DNA from: Terriglobus albidus
GTDB lineage: Bacteria; Acidobacteriota; Terriglobia; Terriglobales; Acidobacteriaceae
Direction of reading: 5' to 3'
NCBI RefSeq assembly: GCF_025685425.1
Contig: NZ_JAGTAS010000056.1
Location: 124,001 to 188,000 of the forward strand
DNA length: 64,000 nucleotides
A program made the position numbers and the translations under genes. A model generated the notes under the pieces. The model was not told where the DNA came from. It was given only the letters and a program-made list of their open reading frames with translations, and did no database searches. Shown here one piece after another: positions 44,936 through 54,917 of this stretch; positions within the stretch are counted from its first letter, which is position 1, and each line of letters begins with the position of its first letter.

Positions 44936-45289
44936 TTACTGCGTAGCTGCCTGGTTCCCCACTAAAAGGCGTAACGACATCAGCGGTCCGACTGGAATGT
45001 ACTCGTGATCGAGAAGGTTCTCTTTAGCAAGGGGCAAAGACTCCATGATGGAATCCGCCTCCGCAACGTCTCGGGCGTTTAAGAGGAAAATCGCTCCTCT
45101 ACCATCTTCTCGCGAGTACCATTCGCGAACCTTCCCATCGAGGTAAAGTTGGACCGTCGCGCGTATCTCAGCAGGCATGATGGCCATGACCTGCTCGCGC
45201 GTTACACCGGGCTTTGCTTTTAGCAAAGCAAACACCCCGATAGTTGCCGCGGTAGACGTTTGAGTTGACGTGTGGGGTTGGTCAGCCAT
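44936..45289 (-). CDS. Small alpha/beta-barrel protein, cytoplasmic paralogue
   Basis: 117 residues, no signal peptide. It is paralogous to the exported protein at 30981: GVTREQVMAIMPAEIRATVQ, LYLDGKVREWYSREDGRGAI, FLLNARDVAEADSIMESLPL and YIPVGPLMSLRLL align throughout. The fold is the dimeric ferredoxin-like barrel (muconolactone isomerase/YCII group). GGAG precedes ATG 45289. It stands between the LacI regulator and an esterase, not in an obvious operon. Function is unknown; the pair shows the same domain used on both sides of the inner membrane. Confidence 0.75.
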   Translation of the reverse strand: MADQPHTSTQTSTAATIGVFALLKAKPGVTREQVMAIMPAEIRATVQLYLDGKVREWYSREDGRGAIFLLNARDVAEADSIMESLPLAKENLLDHEYIPVGPLMSLRLLVGNQAATQ

Positions 45290-45590
45290 AAGCGAGCGCT
45301 CCTCTCAGGTTATTGTGAGTTGTGAAGGCAACTACCTGTTGCCCTGTGGATGCAATAACAAACGACATACAACAGCTTGCCTAGCCGTCCTCAAAGAAGA
45401 CGTAAACATCACCGAGATCGCGGCAGTACTGTCTTTAAGCGGTGTGGCTTCAACGGCAATACACCATTAGAAGCGTTTCTTCGGATATAGGATGATATGC
45501 GTAATCTGATGGACTCATTTTTCATGTGATTATTTATTTGGGCGGTTGCCGGGCAAGTCGGGGGGCGCGTGCGGATGATTATCCCGGCAC
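45290..45590. other. Intergenic region
   Basis: About 300 bp between the alpha/beta-barrel gene and the terminator. It carries the promoter of the barrel gene. I see no gene, operator palindrome or repeat in it. Confidence 0.4.
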
Positions 45591-45628
45591 AAGAAAGAGC
45601 CTCCGATTACCGGAGGCTCTTCTCTTTT
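45591..45628 (-). terminator. Bidirectional intrinsic terminator
   Basis: Stem AGAGCCTCCG (45596-45605) with complement CGGAGGCTCT (45611-45620). On the minus strand it is followed by TTTCTTG after the esterase gene; on the plus strand by TCTCTTTT. It lies 19 bp past the esterase stop. Confidence 0.85.
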
Positions 45629-45646
45629 CAGGCTTCGTTAATAGAG

Positions 45647-46861
<1,215 letters not shown>

Positions 46862-46889
46862 CTATATGAGTTTTTGGGTTTATGCAGAT

Positions 46890-46931
46890 CGTCGCCTCGA
46901 AGGCTATCCTCTTGAGCTCTTCGAGGCGACG
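46890..46931 (-). terminator. Hairpin after TonB receptor 3
   Basis: A 13-bp perfect stem, CGTCGCCTCGAAG (46890-46902) and CTTCGAGGCGACG (46919-46931), 32 bp past the receptor 3 stop on the minus strand. The tail (ATCTGCATAAA) is not T-rich, so termination may be partial and read into the esterase. Confidence 0.65.
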
Positions 46932-46962
46932 GGTTGTTGACTCAGATCGAATCAGGTAAGTG

Positions 46963-49900
46963 CTAGAAGCTGTATTTGGCGGCAAGTTGCAGCTGGCGCA
47001 TATTACCTGTCGACCCAACGCGGCCAAAGGTGGCCGAGTTGATGTTCATGTTCGGAGCGCCCACGTTCATGTGATTCAGGACGTTGAACGCTTCAAACCG
47101 GATCGAGAGCTGATGCTTCTCGCTATAGGGCATCTTGAAGTTCTTGTGAAGTGAAGCATCGGTGTTGATCAGACCAGGAGCGCGGTAGCTGCCTCTGGCT
47201 ACAGATCCAAAGAATCCCGGAGCGTTGTTTTTGAAGGCCGCCTTATTCGCCCATACGCTGAATGTACGAGCGGACGAGGACAGATAAGGACTGATTCCGG
47301 TCGGATCTGGGCGGTCAAAGGTCCCGTTCGAATTACCGATCGACGAGTTGTCCGCTCCAACGCTCGGGGTAATCGGTTGACCAGTCTGCTCCGTGAAGAT
47401 CGTTCCGAGCTGCCATCCACCGATCAGGGCATCCATGAAGCCCTTCACGTTGACCAGCTTTCCAGGACCGATCGGTAGATCGTAGAGGATAGAGCCCGAT
47501 AGCCGATGCGTTACGTCGAAGGCCGATGGACCGTACTCGCAGCGCAGGCAGTAGCTGTTCTGCGGGAAGAGCAGGTCGTTGCCCTGGTTTCGAATACCGG
47601 AACCGTTGTCCAGCGACTTGGAATAGGTGTACGAAGCAATAATGTTCAAACCATTGCTGAAGCGCCGGGTAACCTTCGCTGCTCCGCCGTGGTAGCTGGC
47701 CGATCCCTGATCATGAACCAGCTGGATCACGCCGTAATTCAGGAAGGGAAGACGGGATGCTACCGAGGTCTGAGCACCGTTTCCGATATATCCGTAGGGC
47801 GTTGGCTGGTTCATGTTCAGGAAGCCATAGAGATGACGGCTCACGCTGCCCAGGTACCCAGCCTCCAGAACCCAGTCTTTGCCGAACTGTTGCTGCAGAT
47901 TCAACAGGAACTGTTCCGTGTAACTGGTCTTATGTGAGACTGCGTTCGCGTAAGCATACAAGCCGGTGGTTCCCGGAATTGCCGCCACCGCGCCGGTACC
48001 GCCCGGCAGGGCATTGTTCCAGAACAGGTCTGCTGTTCCAGCCGGAGTGCTGGTGTTCGCGTTTACCGTGACGCGGCCTGCAATGTTGCGCGCCATGTCA
48101 AAGTAGGCATTGCCAACATCCTGGTTGTAGAAGATGCCGTAGCCAGCACGGATTACCATGCCGTTGACCGGTGAGTAGGACAGTGAAAAGCGCGGCGCCC
48201 AGTTCATCTTTGCCGTATTGACCAACGCATCCGGCAGTAGGCCATTGCTGCAGCGCGCCGCTGGATTAGCGCGTGTACCCGCCTTGCCCGTGCTGTCCGT
48301 CCAGTAGATCGAAAGGCCCTGATATGGGTCGCTGCAGTTGCCTTGGCGGACAAAGAATGGCCACTGAGCCTGCGGCTGCGTACCCGAGCCGAAGGTAGGC
48401 GCGTTCGGCACGTATACAGTGAACTGGTCGTTCAAGGCATCTACCCATGGAGGAGTGAGTTCGTACCGAAGTCCGAGTGACAGGGTCAGCTTCGGGGTGA
48501 ACTTGAACGTGTCGTCGATGTACGCAGCCCAGACATTGCGGCGGTACTGCGCGTTTGCGACGGCGACCGCTACGGAAGACTGCTGGATGTTGCCGAGAAG
48601 GAATTCGGCGAACGCATCGCCACCAGAGTAAACATTCGATCCCGAGGAATTGGTGCTCACGAAGGCAGTTGTGTTCGGAGCGAAGTTGAACTGTCCACGG
48701 GAGAACTGGTTACCCAGCTGATTGAACTGCTGGCGGCTGTACTCCATGCCCATGCGCAGGGAGTGCTTGCCCTTTGTCCACGAAACATTGTCGACGATCT
48801 GCCAGGCCGGGTCATCAACAACATACGGTCCATCCTGCGTATCGCCGAAGTTACTCCAGAAGTTCGTCGTTCCGCTTCGGATCGTTCCGAAGCTGATGAA
48901 CGGAATGCCCCATGTCGAAGACGGACCGCCGGACAGTCCTGGAATCTGCAGACCGGTCACAACGTCCGTCGTAAATGCAGAAAGCAGACCGAGCGAGTTA
49001 TAGAAGTGGCTGTATCCGAACCTTGCTTCATTGACGAGATGTGGCGTGAACGTAAAGGTATTGGATCCCATGTACTGGTAGTACTGGGTAATGGTCTTGC
49101 TGCCCGCGCCCGACAGGCCGGTATTGATGATGTCTTCGTCGCCTTGGCTAAAGCGGAAGGCAAACTGGGAACGGGTAGACATGTAGTAGTCACCGCGGGC
49201 GGTGAAGGACTGGCGATTCTGAGGGCTGTTCGTCGGGTAACGGTAGTTAGGATTTCCTGTGCTTGGCGTCGGTCCCACCGCATAGTACTTCAGCAGCCGC
49301 TTCGATACATCGCTAATGCGGCTGGGGCAGATAACGTTCAGCACGCCGTTGCAGGAAAACTGCTGTTTGTTCATACCTGTCGACGTTCCCGTAGCGGGAT
49401 CGTAGATCCTGGTCGCATACGTTGAGAAGTCGCCATTCTGTTGTACCGCCGTGGGAACGGTTGCTGTGGCCGTCCCGTTGGAGCGGATGCGTCTCCATTC
49501 ATCGTCGACCATGAAGAAGAACTTGTCCTTGCCGTTGAAGACTTTCGGAATGCGTACCGGGCCGTCAAAGACAAAACCGTAATCGTTCCACTTGAAAGGG
49601 TTCACGGTAGGAGCTGTGGGATTGTAAGAGAAGTAGTACGGCAACGCGTCGACGTAGTTGTTACGGATGAACTCATATGCAGATCCATGAAATGCATTGG
49701 TGCCGCTCTTGCTCACAACGTTGACCTGCGATGCCTGATGTCCATATTCGGCAGAGTAGACGCCGGTCTGCGTCTTGAATTCCTGAATACCGTCGATGGA
49801 GGGCAGGGCAATGTAGGTATTGAAGTCCGGATCAGTGTTGAGAATGCCGTCGAGCGTGTAGTAGTCGAACATAATGCGCTGTCCGCCTACTGCCAGGGCC

Positions 49901-50499
49901 TGTGCTGCGCGGTCGCCGCCAAGGCGGCTGTTGGCCTGTCCCGAAGAGGGTGACAGCGTATTCACGTTGGACGACAGTGCTACAAGGGCCAGGTAGTTGC
50001 GGCCATTCAACGGGAGCTCATTGATCGCTTTGTTTTCGATCACGGTACCTACGGTTCCGTTTTCAGCCTGCAGCAGTGTTCCCGCTGCTTGTACTTCTAT
50101 CGTCTCAGTCACGTTACCGAGCTGGAGCATCACGTCGAGGCGAACCGTCTGCTGGACCTGTACCTGGAACTCCTCACTCGTCGTGGTCTTGAAACCCTCG
50201 CGACTGACGCTGAGGGTGTAGGGCCCAACAGGCACTTCCGAAAAAGTGTAGTCACCGGTGCTGGTAGACGTTGTCTCACGTGTAGTCCCGGTCGAGGTGC
50301 TACGGAGCACGATCTTCGTGTCTGGTACAGCTGCGCTGGTGCTGTCACTGATGTGGCCAGAGACCACGCCGGCCGTTTGTCCGAATGTGCTGACGGCAGA
50401 CAACAACATCAATATAAGGAACAAGAGAGAAAGAAATGTAGAACTTCCTCGAGGAAACGTTTTCTCTAATGGGCGTATGGCTCTCCTGAAAATGTTCAC
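46963..50499 (-). CDS. TonB-dependent receptor 3 (Oar-like)
   Basis: 1178 residues from GTG 50499. The basic N-terminus and hydrophobic stretch (about 22-38, FLSLLFLILMLLSAVSTFGQ) form the signal. The carboxypeptidase-regulatory domain is about 42-125 (GVVSGHISDSTSAAVPDTKI, GDYTFSEVPVGPYTLSVS), the plug about 130-260 (NELPLNGRNYLALVALS, QASQVNVVSKSGTNAFHGSA), and the barrel ends LAAKYSF. It lies upstream of the esterase on the same strand with about 115 bp between, so the two may be partly co-transcribed. A LacI-type operator lies inside its first codons (50451-50466), unusual for a receptor gene. Confidence 0.9.
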   Translation of the reverse strand: MNIFRRAIRPLEKTFPRGSSTFLSLLFLILMLLSAVSTFGQTAGVVSGHISDSTSAAVPDTKIVLRSTSTGTTRETTSTSTGDYTFSEVPVGPYTLSVSREGFKTTTSEEFQVQVQQTVRLDVMLQLGNVTETIEVQAAGTLLQAENGTVGTVIENKAINELPLNGRNYLALVALSSNVNTLSPSSGQANSRLGGDRAAQALAVGGQRIMFDYYTLDGILNTDPDFNTYIALPSIDGIQEFKTQTGVYSAEYGHQASQVNVVSKSGTNAFHGSAYEFIRNNYVDALPYYFSYNPTAPTVNPFKWNDYGFVFDGPVRIPKVFNGKDKFFFMVDDEWRRIRSNGTATATVPTAVQQNGDFSTYATRIYDPATGTSTGMNKQQFSCNGVLNVICPSRISDVSKRLLKYYAVGPTPSTGNPNYRYPTNSPQNRQSFTARGDYYMSTRSQFAFRFSQGDEDIINTGLSGAGSKTITQYYQYMGSNTFTFTPHLVNEARFGYSHFYNSLGLLSAFTTDVVTGLQIPGLSGGPSSTWGIPFISFGTIRSGTTNFWSNFGDTQDGPYVVDDPAWQIVDNVSWTKGKHSLRMGMEYSRQQFNQLGNQFSRGQFNFAPNTTAFVSTNSSGSNVYSGGDAFAEFLLGNIQQSSVAVAVANAQYRRNVWAAYIDDTFKFTPKLTLSLGLRYELTPPWVDALNDQFTVYVPNAPTFGSGTQPQAQWPFFVRQGNCSDPYQGLSIYWTDSTGKAGTRANPAARCSNGLLPDALVNTAKMNWAPRFSLSYSPVNGMVIRAGYGIFYNQDVGNAYFDMARNIAGRVTVNANTSTPAGTADLFWNNALPGGTGAVAAIPGTTGLYAYANAVSHKTSYTEQFLLNLQQQFGKDWVLEAGYLGSVSRHLYGFLNMNQPTPYGYIGNGAQTSVASRLPFLNYGVIQLVHDQGSASYHGGAAKVTRRFSNGLNIIASYTYSKSLDNGSGIRNQGNDLLFPQNSYCLRCEYGPSAFDVTHRLSGSILYDLPIGPGKLVNVKGFMDALIGGWQLGTIFTEQTGQPITPSVGADNSSIGNSNGTFDRPDPTGISPYLSSSARTFSVWANKAAFKNNAPGFFGSVARGSYRAPGLINTDASLHKNFKMPYSEKHQLSIRFEAFNVLNHMNVGAPNMNINSATFGRVGSTGNMRQLQLAAKYSF
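50451..50466. promoter_or_regulatory. LacI-type operator within the receptor 3 5' end
   Basis: GAGGAAACGTTTTCTC is a near-perfect palindrome with the same core as the two sites at 26042 and 26236. It covers about codons 12-16 of receptor 3 if the GTG at 50499 is used. Either the site blocks elongation or the real start lies further in. Confidence 0.65.
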
Positions 50500-50612
50500 T
50501 TTCGATGACCCTCGCGATGCTGGTTTTGAAATCGGGAAAATATACGGCCAATGTGGGAGCAGTAGTCAAGCTTTTTCGTTTATTTCGCACACTGCTCAGG
50601 ACGGTTGAGTTC

Positions 50613-50726
50613 TAGAGCATTTTCCCTGTTGCTGGTATCCCGGAAGAGAAGTGCAGCGGTGTTTTCATTGCGGAAGACGCCCATAAATGCGGAAGCCCTG
50701 CCCTACACCTACAGTGAAAATGCTCC
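50613..50726. repeat. MITE/REP-like element, copy 2
   Basis: About 114 bp matching 32790-32904. Ends TAGAGCATTTTCCCTGTT and CAGTGAAAATGCTC are inverted complements over about 14 bp. Interior GCAGCGGTGTTTTCATTGCGG is shared. It lies between the receptor 3 promoter and the end of receptor 4. Confidence 0.78.
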
Positions 50727-50740
50727 ATTGCGTAAAGAGC

Positions 50741-50775
50741 AAAGCCCAGCCACAAAGGATATGTGGCAGGGCTTT
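50741..50775 (-). terminator. Intrinsic terminator of TonB receptor 4
   Basis: Stem AAAGCCC-GCCACA with complement TGTGGC-GGGCTTT, one bulge, 10 bp past the receptor 4 stop; the minus-strand tail is GCTCTTT. It is between the receptor and the MITE-like element. Confidence 0.8.
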
Positions 50776-50784
50776 GGAGGATTG

Positions 50785-53700
50785 TTAGAACAAAAATCGC
50801 CCGGACACCTGGAGTGCCCTGGGATTGTTCAGCTGGGTTGTGATGTTGCCAAAGAGAGTATTGCCAACGGATGTGTTCGGATTACCGAACTGCACGCGGT
50901 TGAAGACGTTGAATGCCTCCACGCGGAATCTGAATTTCACATTCTCGTTGATGGAGAGGTCCTTGTAGACAGACATATCCCAGTTGGCCTGGCCCGGGCC
51001 GCGCAGCGTGCTATCCGTTCGCGATTCGTTGCCGTATTGGAAGCGATTGAAGACGTATGGGTTACTGACACTCTGCTGCACAAAACAGGCCGTATTGAAG
51101 TAGGTCGTCTTTGCCGCAGTTCCTCCCAGGCGGTCATACGCTGATCCGCTGGTCGTCTTGGTCCCATTGCAACCGTTAGCGCTAGGGACGTACATCGGAC
51201 GCATTGATCCCAGGAACGCGTAGGTTGAGAGCGTATTGGTGGCATTTGTGAGAGCGAGCGGAAGTCCCTTCTGGAAGGTGGTAATGCCCTCCACGCCCCA
51301 TCCGCCAAGCAGTCCGTTGCCGATTCCGTTGAGGTTAGATAGGAACCGTTGGCCTTTTCCGATTGGCAGCGGATAGACATAACTGACTACGAGACGCTGG
51401 CGGGCGTCGAAGCTCGACAGCGCGTATTCGCCTGCGAGATTGTTGTAGTCCGAGTAGCCTGCCGTTCCGGTTGCGTCCAGCCATGAGGTGAGGTACTCGG
51501 CGTTGGTCAGCAGCTTGGAGAAGGTGTACGACCCGAGCAGTTGCCCGCCACTGGCCATGCGCTTCTGCAGTTTCACCTCCAGCGAATGATAGTTGCTGAG
51601 GCCGGCATAGTGACCGCTGTTGCTGATGCTGCCGTAATGCGGGAATGGGCGTAGCAACTGATTCCTGGTTATGGTGGCATTCTTCAACGTTCCCTGGGTG
51701 ATGGTCGGGTAGAAGGGATTGGCCACCTTCGCGTTCAGGAAGCAGTTTCCGATATTGCCTGAGGAACAGTCGGGATCTGCAGCCGCCTGCGCCACAACGC
51801 TGTCTGGCAACGGGTTGATGGGGATGCTGATCGGCAGATTCTCGCCACGCAGGCCGGCATACGCTGTTGTCAGAGCGATACCAAGCGGGAACTGATGCTC
51901 GACAGAGAGGTTCCACTGGTATGTGTAGCCGTTTGGTTCATCGGCGTAGAGGGCCTGAGCATTGCCGCCCAGCAGCACCTGCTGGTAGTTCGGGTTCCGG
52001 TGCGGCGGGCTCTGCAGGCCGCCCGGATATGGATTGTCCAGCGTGTCATACGGCGTCTGCTGGCCGTCAACTGTATTGACCATCAGGTTGTTCAGGAAGT
52101 TGACGCCCGCCTGCAGCGGTGCGCTGGGAAACTGCAGGTCCGCCGGGACAAAGAACTTGCCGAATGCTGCCCAGATGACGTTGTTGTTGTTGACGCGATA
52201 AGCAACGCCGATGCGCGGCGCCCAATCGGTCCAGTTCTCGTTGTAGACGCCGGCCGCGGGGTGCTGCGGCGAGCTCACCAGGTCGTAGGCTCCCGGTCTG
52301 TTCACGACGGGGTTGATCTCAGTGGGATTGAAGGTGTTGGCCCAACCGCGCCGCGAGCGGAAGGTGCCCGGCACTTCGTAGCGCAGCCCGAGGGTTGCGG
52401 TCAGCTTATTGGTGATCTGCCAGGTGTCCTGGGCAAAGTAGCCCTGGTAGTAGAGGGTCTGATAGGTGGGCGGCGCAATCTGCACTGTCTGTGCGGTACT
52501 GGTCGAGACATATCCCAACTCGAAGGAGGCGAGCGGGTTTCCGGTCGCTCCCGGCGATCCCGTGCTCTGCGAGGTAAAGATATTGTCGAAAGTAAAGATG
52601 CCGCCCGGATTATTGTTCTGGAAGTAGTTCATCTCCAGCCGGCGCAGATCAATGCCGAACTTGAACGTGTGCCGGTTCCATATCCGTTGATAGGTCGATG
52701 CGATTGAGTAGTTGTTGTTGATCGAGAAGATGTATCCCGCGGAGCCCTCGTAATAACTGATGGGGCCTCCAGTACTAATCATCGGCACCGAGGTGGACTT
52801 CGGCAGGTTATTCAGCGAGCCGAAATTCATATAGGAAGGCCAGCCGAAGGCCTTGGATTCGTCGATGCCAAAGTTGGTTGGAATACGGTTGTAGTTCCAC
52901 CGCAGATAGCCGAGGCGCACATCGGCCACCGACTTGGGGCTGAAGACGTACGTGTCGCCGAAGACGATCTGTTTGGTGGTAAAGACCTCCGGCGCCAGAG
53001 CAATGTAGTACAGGTTATTGTTGGGGAAGGGCTGGGGGTCGATGTTCTTCGAGCTCCATGCGGTGTAGCGCTCAAACATCGTCTGTTTGGAGCTGAGGTT
53101 CTGATCGCCGCGGATCGTGTACTGGTCATTGTTACCGCCGGCGGTGGCCAGGCGCGAAAAGTTGTTCACCGGGCCCTGGGCGGTCGGTGTTCCTGGCACA
53201 TTCGGTTCCCCGTAGATGGGAAATGCGATCAGGTTTTTGGCAACCCCGCTCATCCTGCTCGGAGGAATGACGTTCGGGGTGCCGTTGTAGGAGAACTGTT
53301 GCCGTGTCGGAGCTGTCCCGGCGTTCTGGGCCGCTGTACAAGGTGGATTCACTGTGCCGTTTCTCAGCGTAACTCCGCATGTCGTCAGCGGATCGTAGAT
53401 TGGAGCACTGATGCCGGAGAAATCACCTTTCAACTCCGCCAGCGTAGGAACTGTGACATTAACCAGTTGGCCGTTGGTCTGGCGGTAGCCCTGGTAAGCG
53501 CCGAAGAAGAAGAGCTTATTCTTCATCAGCGGTCCGCCAATATTGGCACCGAACTGGTTCTGGTGCCATGCCTGCTTGCCGGAGTTATTTCTCTTCGCGA
53601 AAAAGCTGTTGGCGTTGAGCGCCGTATTACGCAGGTACTCATACGCCGTTCCGTGGAAGGCGTTGGTGCCGGACTTGGTGCTCATGTTGATCACGCCGCC

Positions 53701-54426
53701 GGTGTACTTGCCGAACTCAGCGGTGTTGTTGTGCACCTGGACATTGAATTCCTGGATGCTGTCCTGGTCCATTACCAGTTCGACGGCATTGCCATAGGAC
53801 GTATTCACTGAGACACCGTCCACCAGGACCGATCCCTGGTTGGAGTTGCCGCCGCCGATCTGGTAGTTGCCGGCCGCGAACACATTTTGTCCGCTCAGGT
53901 TCATGTTGGACGCACCTTGCGGCACAACGCCCGGCACCAACGCCACAAGTGCCAGCACGTTGCGGCCGTTGAGAGGAAGATCGCGTACAGCGGTGCCTCC
54001 GATCACTTGGCCGAGCGATGCGCTGTCAGTCTGCATGATGGGCGGCGCATCGCTCACCGTCACTGTCTGGTTCTGGTCGCCGACGGACATAGCGACGTCG
54101 ACGCGCGCTACCTGGTCGACAACCACCTCAATGGGGCTGCGCGAGAAATGTTTAAAGCCGGGGGCTTCGATATCGACTGTGTATTCACCGCGTTTCAGCG
54201 AGAGCACCTGGTAGTTGCCTTGGCCATCACTGGTGACGCTGCGCTTATCACCTGTGGCAATATCGGTGACAGTGATGGCCGCATTCGGAAGCACGGCCCC
54301 TGACTGATCGCTTACCGTCCCAACGATCGAGCCGAAGATATTTTGAGCGTTTGCTGAAATTGCGGAAGCGCCTGCAAACACGAGGGCAACCGCAAGTATC
54401 CGCAATACTGCTTTTGAAATCCGCAT
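50785..54426 (-). CDS. TonB-dependent receptor 4 (Oar-like)
   Basis: 1213 residues from ATG 54426, with TGGAGG five bases upstream. The signal peptide is MRISKAVLRILAVALVFAGA...ANAQ. The carboxypeptidase-regulatory domain is at about 30-110 (GSIVGTVSDQSGAVLPNAAI, GNYQVLSLKRGEYTVDIEAP), the plug about 120-240 (VRDLPLNGRNVLALVALVPG, KYTGGVINMSTKSGTNAFHG), and the barrel ends VSGRFLF. Its upstream DNA and signal peptide are duplicated at 60.96-61.15 kb. It faces the cytochrome-TPR gene divergently, with an AAGTAAACGTTT site between them, so they may be one regulon. Confidence 0.9.
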   Translation of the reverse strand: MRISKAVLRILAVALVFAGASAISANAQNIFGSIVGTVSDQSGAVLPNAAITVTDIATGDKRSVTSDGQGNYQVLSLKRGEYTVDIEAPGFKHFSRSPIEVVVDQVARVDVAMSVGDQNQTVTVSDAPPIMQTDSASLGQVIGGTAVRDLPLNGRNVLALVALVPGVVPQGASNMNLSGQNVFAAGNYQIGGGNSNQGSVLVDGVSVNTSYGNAVELVMDQDSIQEFNVQVHNNTAEFGKYTGGVINMSTKSGTNAFHGTAYEYLRNTALNANSFFAKRNNSGKQAWHQNQFGANIGGPLMKNKLFFFGAYQGYRQTNGQLVNVTVPTLAELKGDFSGISAPIYDPLTTCGVTLRNGTVNPPCTAAQNAGTAPTRQQFSYNGTPNVIPPSRMSGVAKNLIAFPIYGEPNVPGTPTAQGPVNNFSRLATAGGNNDQYTIRGDQNLSSKQTMFERYTAWSSKNIDPQPFPNNNLYYIALAPEVFTTKQIVFGDTYVFSPKSVADVRLGYLRWNYNRIPTNFGIDESKAFGWPSYMNFGSLNNLPKSTSVPMISTGGPISYYEGSAGYIFSINNNYSIASTYQRIWNRHTFKFGIDLRRLEMNYFQNNNPGGIFTFDNIFTSQSTGSPGATGNPLASFELGYVSTSTAQTVQIAPPTYQTLYYQGYFAQDTWQITNKLTATLGLRYEVPGTFRSRRGWANTFNPTEINPVVNRPGAYDLVSSPQHPAAGVYNENWTDWAPRIGVAYRVNNNNVIWAAFGKFFVPADLQFPSAPLQAGVNFLNNLMVNTVDGQQTPYDTLDNPYPGGLQSPPHRNPNYQQVLLGGNAQALYADEPNGYTYQWNLSVEHQFPLGIALTTAYAGLRGENLPISIPINPLPDSVVAQAAADPDCSSGNIGNCFLNAKVANPFYPTITQGTLKNATITRNQLLRPFPHYGSISNSGHYAGLSNYHSLEVKLQKRMASGGQLLGSYTFSKLLTNAEYLTSWLDATGTAGYSDYNNLAGEYALSSFDARQRLVVSYVYPLPIGKGQRFLSNLNGIGNGLLGGWGVEGITTFQKGLPLALTNATNTLSTYAFLGSMRPMYVPSANGCNGTKTTSGSAYDRLGGTAAKTTYFNTACFVQQSVSNPYVFNRFQYGNESRTDSTLRGPGQANWDMSVYKDLSINENVKFRFRVEAFNVFNRVQFGNPNTSVGNTLFGNITTQLNNPRALQVSGRFLF

Positions 54427-54553
54427 TGTAGCCTCCAGTAATTCGTACAGTGCTATCTGCGACCTGAGATATTGCATAATACGCAAAGACTATGTCGCGC
54501 TACACAATAGTGGTTGGCACTGTAGGCCGACCGCGGAGCGATTGTCAACGTTG

Positions 54554-54830
54554 AAGTAAACGTTCTATCGAGAAAATTTCGACCACCGTGCTTTTCGCCT
54601 GGCAAGGCGGCGCCCAAGTGGGCGGACCACTTTGAGTTCCGCAGAGGTCACTGGCGTACCGCTGCTACTACTCACCGTAAGAAAATATTCAAGTAAACGT
54701 TTCTTCAGAACCTTTGACCAGCATGCTTTCAGTTCCCGCTCAAGTGGGCGGACCACCTTTAGTTGCAACGGGGAAGTCACTGGGGTACCGCCGCTACCAC
54801 TCACTCGTAGTTCGCATTTCCAGGCCACAT
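54554..54830. repeat. Tandem duplication of an operator-bearing segment
   Basis: Two copies of about 137 bp, 54554-54690 and 54691-54830. Each starts AAGTAAACGTT; later CAAGTGGGCGGACCAC and the GTCACTGG-GTACCG-GCTAC region are shared. Copies differ at many positions, so the duplication is not recent. Between receptor 4 and the cytochrome gene, it doubles the putative LacI-type operator. Confidence 0.7.
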
Positions 54831-54917
54831 CTGACCGCGGCAGCCCACGAAAATGGGCCTTGACTTTGACTTCCGCAGCTTCCTCACTTGTCCGGTCGAT
54901 GCTGACCCGAACGGTGC

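Noticed and set aside
44812-44946. Fragment of a toxin (Doc/Fic-like) on the plus strand
   Set aside because: LLLNGYDL recalls Doc proteins, but no other motif supports it and there is no start codon.
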